Part shown: piece by piece, positions 49,801 to 58,300 of the stretch
Numbering within the stretch: position 1 is the first letter of the stretch
Layout of the letters: each line of letters begins with the position of its first letter
Assembly: GCF_037975245.1 (NCBI RefSeq)
Contig: NC_092568.1
Coordinates: forward strand, 22,780,501 to 22,844,500
Source of the DNA: Apostichopus japonicus
Taxonomy: Eukaryota; Echinodermata; Holothuroidea; Aspidochirotida; Stichopodidae
DNA length: 64,000 bases
Direction of reading: 5' to 3'
Translations under genes and position numbers: made by a program
The notes under the pieces: model-generated
Told to the model about the DNA's origin: nothing
The model's database searches: none
What the model saw: the letters and a program-made list of their open reading frames with translations, nothing else

Positions 49801-52800
49801 AAACAGCGCTACTGTATTTTTCATGCATTCTGAAAAATTAATGCAATTAAATATTGAAAAAAAAAACTAACTATCGTGCATTGTTACGAGTTTGTTTTAC
49901 CATTGGATATATGATGATGAGAACTGGTACCATATGTGTGCCAGTGGCCAGACCTCATAAACAGAGCTGTTCAAAACATTTTAATTAATCATCCACAAAT
50001 GTTAGAATCATTGATTAATCAATAAAAAAAATGTCTTCCAGAGATCTGCGCTCCCCATCTTGAATTTTATGACTACAGCTACGCGACCAGGATTAAACTT
50101 TAATTAATCACTTTCTGTGGATTTTTTATCCAGTGTTCTAATATGCATCATAAGACGTCATATGAACTGTCAATCTACAGTACAGTATTTTGTCTTTCCT
50201 TTCGATGCAGGCATAGCAGAACTGCTCCATATATGCATACTATATCTTAGTATTTTTTCCTGATAGCATTATGTATATGTATAGGCTTCTTCTTTTGACA
50301 AATGCATTTGATATGTTTGGTGATCCTATCTCAAAGTGGAGGTGGGGGAGAATAATATCAACATGATGGCTAGTCGTTGTTTTTCTGTATAACCTGCAAG
50401 ATTTATGAATTATCCTAGCTAAGAGGAAGACGATATTCCCACAGCAGCGTATAAAGCATTCTCATTACATGTTGAAGGCTTACATACATGTATGCATGAC
50501 CGCTATAGATGTATGCTAATCGAAGGACGGATTTGACACAAATATGATAACACAAAAACTGCCAAGGTTGTCAAAATCATTCCATCTAAATAATCTTACG
50601 AACAGACTTTTTGTGAAGGACCGGTTCTTTTCCTTGAATAATTGATTCGTTATCTCGGCTACAATTGTCTAGCTATAAAGCTGAACTATGAGGAAGAAGT
50701 TAAGCGAGGAAACAAACGGAGTAAATACATTAAAGTACGAGACCGAAAAAAAGGCTTGGTTTGGATAATTAGTACCACATAGCAGTATACACTGAAAAGC
50801 TGTATGGGCATATTTTTACACTGCTTAGGTCCATCATTTTATTTAAGTATATATATTATACCCAACATGATACAATAATGTGACAAATAAATTAAAGAGG
50901 AATAAATTTGAGCTGAGGAACTGACTATTTTTCATCCTAAACTTAACTTTTAAATACCATTCCTCCTGTCTTACAAAGTCTCTTATTCATTTTAATAATA
51001 TGTGCTTTTTCCATGCAGAATTGATCTTGTAACAGCCAAAACTACATGCACAGTATGGTCTAGGAAATGCTTCACTAGTGTCTACAGAAATAGCCCCAAG
51101 AAGTCTGCGTTCATCTTCATTTGCAAGAGTGAAGAAACACAGCCATATAACAAGAATCTAGTAATAAATCCTGCCTGGATATTTTCGAGCAGCAGTTCTG
51201 CTTATGATTCCATATGTACGTTCCAGGAACTATATATATATCAATAGATTTACAACCCATACATACCATAAATTATCGGTAAAAATTCCATCGGCAAGTT
51301 TTCCGTACCATTACTTAGGCATTAAATTATGAAAAGATACTCCAAATAGGATACCGATGCTTTATAGCACAAAGTCATCGGTAAACATGGATTTCAGTTA
51401 TCAATGAATAATTTAAAGTCTTCATTATAAATGAACACTAGTTTAGAGGTATTGATGTTTGTTTATAATAATAAAATATTGAAAATGACATGTTTCTGTA
51501 CTTAAAAAAATGCAACACAATTTTTGCATCTGTGTTGCTATTTTAAGACAAGTCGATTGATAAACTACACCATTTTGTGGATTTAAGAAAACAACAGTTT
51601 TTTTTTTTTTTTTTACATTTAACCTGCATGTCTATACTGTATAACCAGATAAGATGATGAAATTATCCATGCTATAATATTTTGTGACTGATGACTAATC
51701 CAGCTTTTTAATTTCAGCAATTTTTATGTCTGGCATTGATTGCTCAATACATATACTGCTGTAACCTTGTAAGCTAGATATCAAGAGATACAATTATTTT
51801 ATCTGCTGTTTGCATAATTTGTTAAGACTTGCTTAAGACCCTTGAAGAAATCATGTACATGCACAGTGTACAGCACAGTGTATAGCACTGTGCATACGGT
51901 ATATGTGCATATACATATAGATATATAGATATGGTACATATAGATTATATATTTGTACATACTTACATACATACATTTAAGATCATATAGATATACATAC
52001 ATACATATAGATTTAGATTATATGTCTATATATATGTATATATATATATATATATATACACACACATATATACATATAGATTATATACGTTCATACATAC
52101 ATACAGAATATATACATATATCTATATACACTATATTATCTATACCCTCCAATATGCCATTAACCTTGGTATCATGATGATATGGGTCCTTTAGCGCTAG
52201 TACAATGTAAACTGAAAAAGTTAAATGTCAGGCAAGGATCTCAGAAATTTATATGTCGAGGATGAAATAAAGTTGTATTAATGGATACATACTGTACCTT
52301 AAACCTTGAGAGATTCAAAATTGCAAATTTATTCTTTATTGTTCATTTGGGAAGATGCACTCCACACTTAGAATCTACAACATTATAATTAAGACCCACT
52401 CAACTACATCAAAATGTGCTTGATTACTTGTGTTTGTACGGTAATAGTGAATTACAGTTTGAAAAAGCTTTCTGCATCTGTTTCTAACTTCCATAGACAA
52501 TACAGTCACTTCAGTTATGAAAGATTGTTAAAAGGAATGAATTTCAGTACAGTATATGTTATAGTATTTGCGCTATATAAGGAACCATATTAATAATAAT
52601 TAATAATAATAATAATAATACAGATTCTGCACCACTATAAAAAAAATCACTAAGCTGTACTTCTACTTCAGTGGGACACAATTTTATTTTTAAGGTATAA
52701 TGCTTAAAACAGAGAATTTTGACAATAACACCGAATACCACCATTAATTAGGTCTGCATGTTTAAATAACATTTTGAGAATTGACAAAATCCATCTCCAT

Positions 52801-55264
52801 TACAGAATAACAAACATACATAAAAAAATATTTAAAAAAGTGGCTTGATATGATATTTAGACTTGATCAAGTCTTCTGCCTCATGTGTTGAGGAATATTC
52901 AAACTGTCATACCTGTATCTCACATTTTGGAAATCAAAACTTTTGAGCTATTTGTAAAGTTATTGATACAGTTAAACCTCTGTCACATAGATGCAATAAG
53001 AAATGGCTTTCTAAAACTGAAAAGATTCCAAATATAAGTTAAAATGTTGAATTGGAAGCCACTAGACATGACAGTTGTAATCCATAAGCCTTTGCGGGCT
53101 TCTCCGACATTCATGGTCACTTAAGCTTCGTTTATATAAATAACTGCCTGATTATTACTAAAATAATGATTGTTTGGTTTCTCTCTCCTTTTAGTCAGAT
53201 AACAATGGGTAATTTCTTCATATCAATTCCTTCACCCCCCAAAACGACACTAAAAAGTACTGCAATATAAGCTCTTTGAAGGATTAAGTGTGACTCATCG
53301 CTCCCATACGTGAGCGCTGTGGATCAACGCGGTCAGGAAGATTGGACTGATCCATTCTGTTGCGGTTTTTTTTTTATATTGCTGTGACGCAAACTATTGC
53401 ATTCTCAATGTATATGGGAATTTGGGTGAAAAAAACTACCAATAAATGTGTTTTTAAACTAATTTTGAGTTCTTAACAGTACAATAACAAATTTTAATAC
53501 AATTACACATAAACGATTAAACAGTGCGTAGTTACAGTTCCCTATACTAGGCGCTACCACGCGGGCGTCTACAATAGCTGTTCTCGAGGTTGGGCTAGAA
53601 GGTCGATATTTTCTAACGAAGACTCTCATTTGTTACCCCTAGGTCCGATTGAAAACTTGAACCCATCACGATAATTTTTATATGTACAGAATCTGTCACT
53701 CATTTGTAATGCATATTCAATTTAGACAAAGAGGAGGGCCAGTGTTATAGTGACACAATTGAACTTTCAAAAATGGGAGTTTCAAAAGCCACACGACGCT
53801 ACATGTTGCCATGTGTGTTTTACGTGTGACTTTTGGTTTTCAAAAGTTACGTATATTTACATTTTTTAACCCCCAAAGTCCGATTGTGCCATGCTAAATA
53901 GAAACTAGGAAACAACAGAGATATGAAGAGATTTATTCCACCTTTCTAAAGATGTTTTAGACAAAGTGTAATGAAATGAGGAAAGAACTGTTATCAGTGA
54001 AGAAAAACATGGCCTAACAGTAAGTCAACGAGGGGTGTGGGTAGTAACTGTCGTGACTTTCCGCCGCTGCACAAGGAAGAGCGCTAAGGAATTGATATGT
54101 AACAATTGCTTCACTAAAAAAAGACACAGCAAAAGAGTAAACAGCCATAGATTTCACAGACTACAAATAGCAGCAAATTGAGTAATTTTGTCTTTGTACA
54201 GTATGCAACATAATAGCTAAGTGCATTACTACGTTAATGAGCACAATAAACCAGGCAATCCTTATTCTAATTTTTCACTCCAAAGATGGCAATGGTTATT
54301 GTTTATAACTCAACATTTTCAGCAAATGACTTCAATTTCTTTGATATGAGTCGAAAACAAAACTCTATTCTTTGCCATACCACTGTACAAACAATCAAAG
54401 AATACACTAGTAGAGGACAGAGAAAGAAATGCCTTCCCCTCTATTATATTATAACCAATTCCCAAGTGCAATTGTCTGAAAATGACAAACAGACAAGCTA
54501 CAGTACAGACTTTTGCATCTCTCTGATTATTTCTTTGTCATTAACCATTGTCAATATGTGCTGACTGACAAACAACTGCTACTGTAACATGTGACAAACA
54601 ACCCATGTTGTAATCAGAGAGAACTATATGAGACAGCAGAATCTTCACAGTGTGTTTAGGATATACAGTACATAAATTTTTTTCTTAAAAATCTCTTTCA
54701 TCCCGGCCTCCAAATGGCTGAAGGTAAATTATAATTTTTCGCAGTAGCAATTTTTATGATCTCTTACTACTGAGATTAGTATTAAAAGCGTGCCTTACAG
54801 CCTTTAGTATGAGATTCACCTAGAGCTATTCGGAGTATTCTCTCTGGTAATTTACTGGGTGGAAAAGACAGCGACAGATCGTTCCCATCTCCCATGGTTT
54901 TCTTGATCATCAAAACTGACAAGACTAGAGTGATAGTGGAATAAATATGTCGTGCAATGCAATACAGTAGTTGTAATCAGTGAGGATGCAGGCAGATCCG
55001 ATTGTAAATTTGAAGAACCCTTTTTTTTTCTCTTTTTGTTGCCTTGGTGTTCTCCTTTCCATCAAACATAATATCATTTCCATAATGGAAATAAATGAAA
55101 AGCTGGTTGTAAACATGACAGACTGCTTCTGCAATGACCCTGTTTAAAGCACTATCTGTACCTTCACAACATGTATGTATGTGTATGTGTATGTATGTAT
55201 GTATATATATATACATATATAACGCAGCATAGTTGTTTAACAGTTTTACCGTTATTCATATATT

Positions 55265-55303
<39 letters not shown>

Positions 55304-55358
55304 ACGCATATATCACGCGTTGAGCGATCATCAGACAACTCTCTCTCTCTCTATATAC

Positions 55359-55399
<41 letters not shown>

Positions 55400-58300
55400 T
55401 ACTGTTGGTGAAGCTACTAGCTGCCACTACAGAACAGGCATGCTTCAAGTTGAATCAATCTCTGGAAATTAGTGATCCAGCTGCAGTAGTGATCAAATTG
55501 CAAAATGCTATGAAAAATGGTCAAATTGCTAAACAATTGCAAAGATCAATGTACAGTATGTAACAGTTTTTTTTTTTGTACACAGGAATCATAGTACTTT
55601 ATAATGAGACAACATTACCTTCAAAACAGCTTCACAAAATATGAGCCCTACATTTATTCCCTGAATCTACTTGACAGAAGAGTCATAGGGGTTAAAAGAA
55701 TAGCCATCCACTTTGTTCATATTTCCTCACTGCATCACAGGGTAGGAGTGCACTGTCAATATGCTATACAAAAATAAAGTTGGTTAGATTTGTAACTTCC
55801 TATGAATTAGTCTTCATCTTAATTAACTTAACTTAATTAACTTATGAATGTCAAGATGTTTGTAGAAAAAAAAATTCTTAGAAAACAACAAGCATTTCTA
55901 AACTGATAGGCTACTGCTAATTTTAACAGCATAGTAGAATAATCTCACTTTTGTTCTCTTAATAAACATTCTATATTAATAAATCTCTAAACTTGCATTT
56001 CTTGCAAGAATGCATCTAGAAAAGATGACAGTGCTTGCAAGAGAACCGGCAAAAGTGTTCAATCATCTGAAATGTCTATATTTTGCATTATGACACAAAG
56101 TAATTAGTTAAAAAAAACCTCTCTCGACTATAAGTCACAATTATTAAACACTGATGATTAACGGCAGGTAAAAATTCATCACTCTTGACTTTCATTATGA
56201 AAGTATACATGGAGAGCGTGAATAAATAAATAATGACTGTAGTTGTACACAACAATACCTCTGTAAAGAGGTTTTATTTTTAGAATCACTGCAGTTCAAA
56301 GCCATTTATCATAAATTTCCATTACCAGAGCAAGTTGAGTTACAGTACTAGCTCAAATTTTCTGTTTTCAGAATTTTTTTCTTCCCTTTTCAGCTAGATC
56401 CAAAGAAAGTTGAAGTAAAACTTTTCAGTGTTTTACAAAATCGACAACGTAGAGCAAAGTTCAAATATGACTCATTTTAATGTACTAACCAATTGTATTT
56501 GTACAAGTATCTACATGAAAAGCATCCTACATTTATTCATGCCCATAGAATCAACATGTTAGGGAATTCAATACTTAACATATTTGCTTCCTCTTGGGCA
56601 ATGCAAAACAATTCAAAACTAAATCACAGAGGAGTTCTGCAAGCAAGTTAAGCATATTCTTCAACAGACAAGCCTATCAGATGACAATAATGGAACATGA
56701 GAACTCCTGTATGATTGTACACAATACAAAACCATCAAGTCCTGTACTATATATACAGCCTAATGCACAGTTACTTCTATGTAGGGAAGCATCAACTATT
56801 TGAGGGTGATAGCATATATATCAGCTAAATTGCTTAAATTTTGAAAGAGCTGAAGGTATCCTGGACGCTCTGATCTTACATACTTATTCCAGAGATCCTT
56901 GGAATGTTCAAATTAACTATGCATCTCATACTGTACATCTACTGTAGTGAACTGTTTTGAGTGTTTTAGTAAAAATCGCTCTTCTACAAGTTGGAACACA
57001 AGTGACCGTTACTTGACTTGCAAATTTTAGAGTAGGGAGGAGGGAAGTGGGAGAAAAGGGAAGGGAGAGGGGTAAAAGAGTGGATGAGGGAGGAGGGGAG
57101 GCGAGTTAAGGGCTCAGCTGACAACCTTTGAGGTACATATAGGTGCATAATGGTTGGGCTGCTGACAACCTTCAACTGGTACAGTAATTGGTTTGTATTC
57201 TACAAAGCTTACTACATGGATGTATAACAAAAAATTACCCATGAACCTGATCTAATCTAACAAACTTCTCAGTCATACAGTCAAACAGCACTGTGTTAAT
57301 ATTTCAATATTTATAATTTCTGAAATCACTTGCCATGCTGAAGTGCATGGACAAACCTATTAGGAACCAAAAGGTTTAGAGAGAAATGTAAGCAATATTA
57401 AAATATTGTGCACATCTCCTAGCAAACTTATAAGGCTGAATACATGCATATTAAAAGTTAATTTAATATATCAGGCTCTCACATCGCCTTTGCCTGTACA
57501 GCCTTGTTGTTATGACATCTGCACGAGAAGTAAATTTGTACTGTTTCCATCACTTGAAACACTGTATGTCATAATTAAGCAGCCCAAATTGTTTTAATTT
57601 CATTTTAACGATGCATTTACTATATGAAGAGTGCACCGACATTCTTTTGTGTTCAGGGTATTCTACAGATGACGACACAAATTGTCAGAGGAAGAAGGAT
57701 CTGCAAATACGTTTGTGTTGATGTGCTTTGCAGTAGTTGTTTAAGTGCAGTATTGTGAAAACATGAATAACAAGGAGGTGTATCCAGCCACATTACTTCC
57801 TTGTACTGATATTATTGAGCATACAGTACATGTTCAGGTCAATAAAACTGAATGAATGCAGTCCCTTTATTCACAACTATTCCATACTGTAGGTAATTAC
57901 AAAACTTGAACAATGTAGTAGAGATCTATTGCATTTGCTACTTTAAATATATAATCTGGAATTCCCAAAACGTTCGCTCTCAAATCTGTTTGTCATTTTC
58001 CATATTAACTGAATTAACGCATTCCTTTATTCACAACTATTACATACTGTAGGTAATTACAAAACTTGAACAATGTAGTAGATATCTATTGCATTTGCTA
58101 CTTTAAATATATAATCTGGAATTCCCAAAACGTTCGCTCTCAAATCTGTTTGTCATTTTCCATATTAACTGAATTAACGCATGCCTTTATTCACAACTAT
58201 TCCATACTGTAGGTAATTACATAACTTGAACAATGTAGTAGATTTCCATTGCACTTGTTACTTTAAATATATAATCTGGAATTCCCAAAAACGTTCGCTC

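Noticed and set aside
51799-52177. Tyr/Ile-rich frames such as [12 protein letters not shown]
   Set aside because: They are translations of the (AT)n and (ATAC)n microsatellite.
53280-54080. Patch with more CpG and two copies of a GTCCGATTG word
   Set aside because: No gene, promoter element or clear repeat boundary could be established; two short words are not enough.
55164-55448. Open frame with [13 protein letters not shown]
   Set aside because: Microsatellite translation in a PACS intron.
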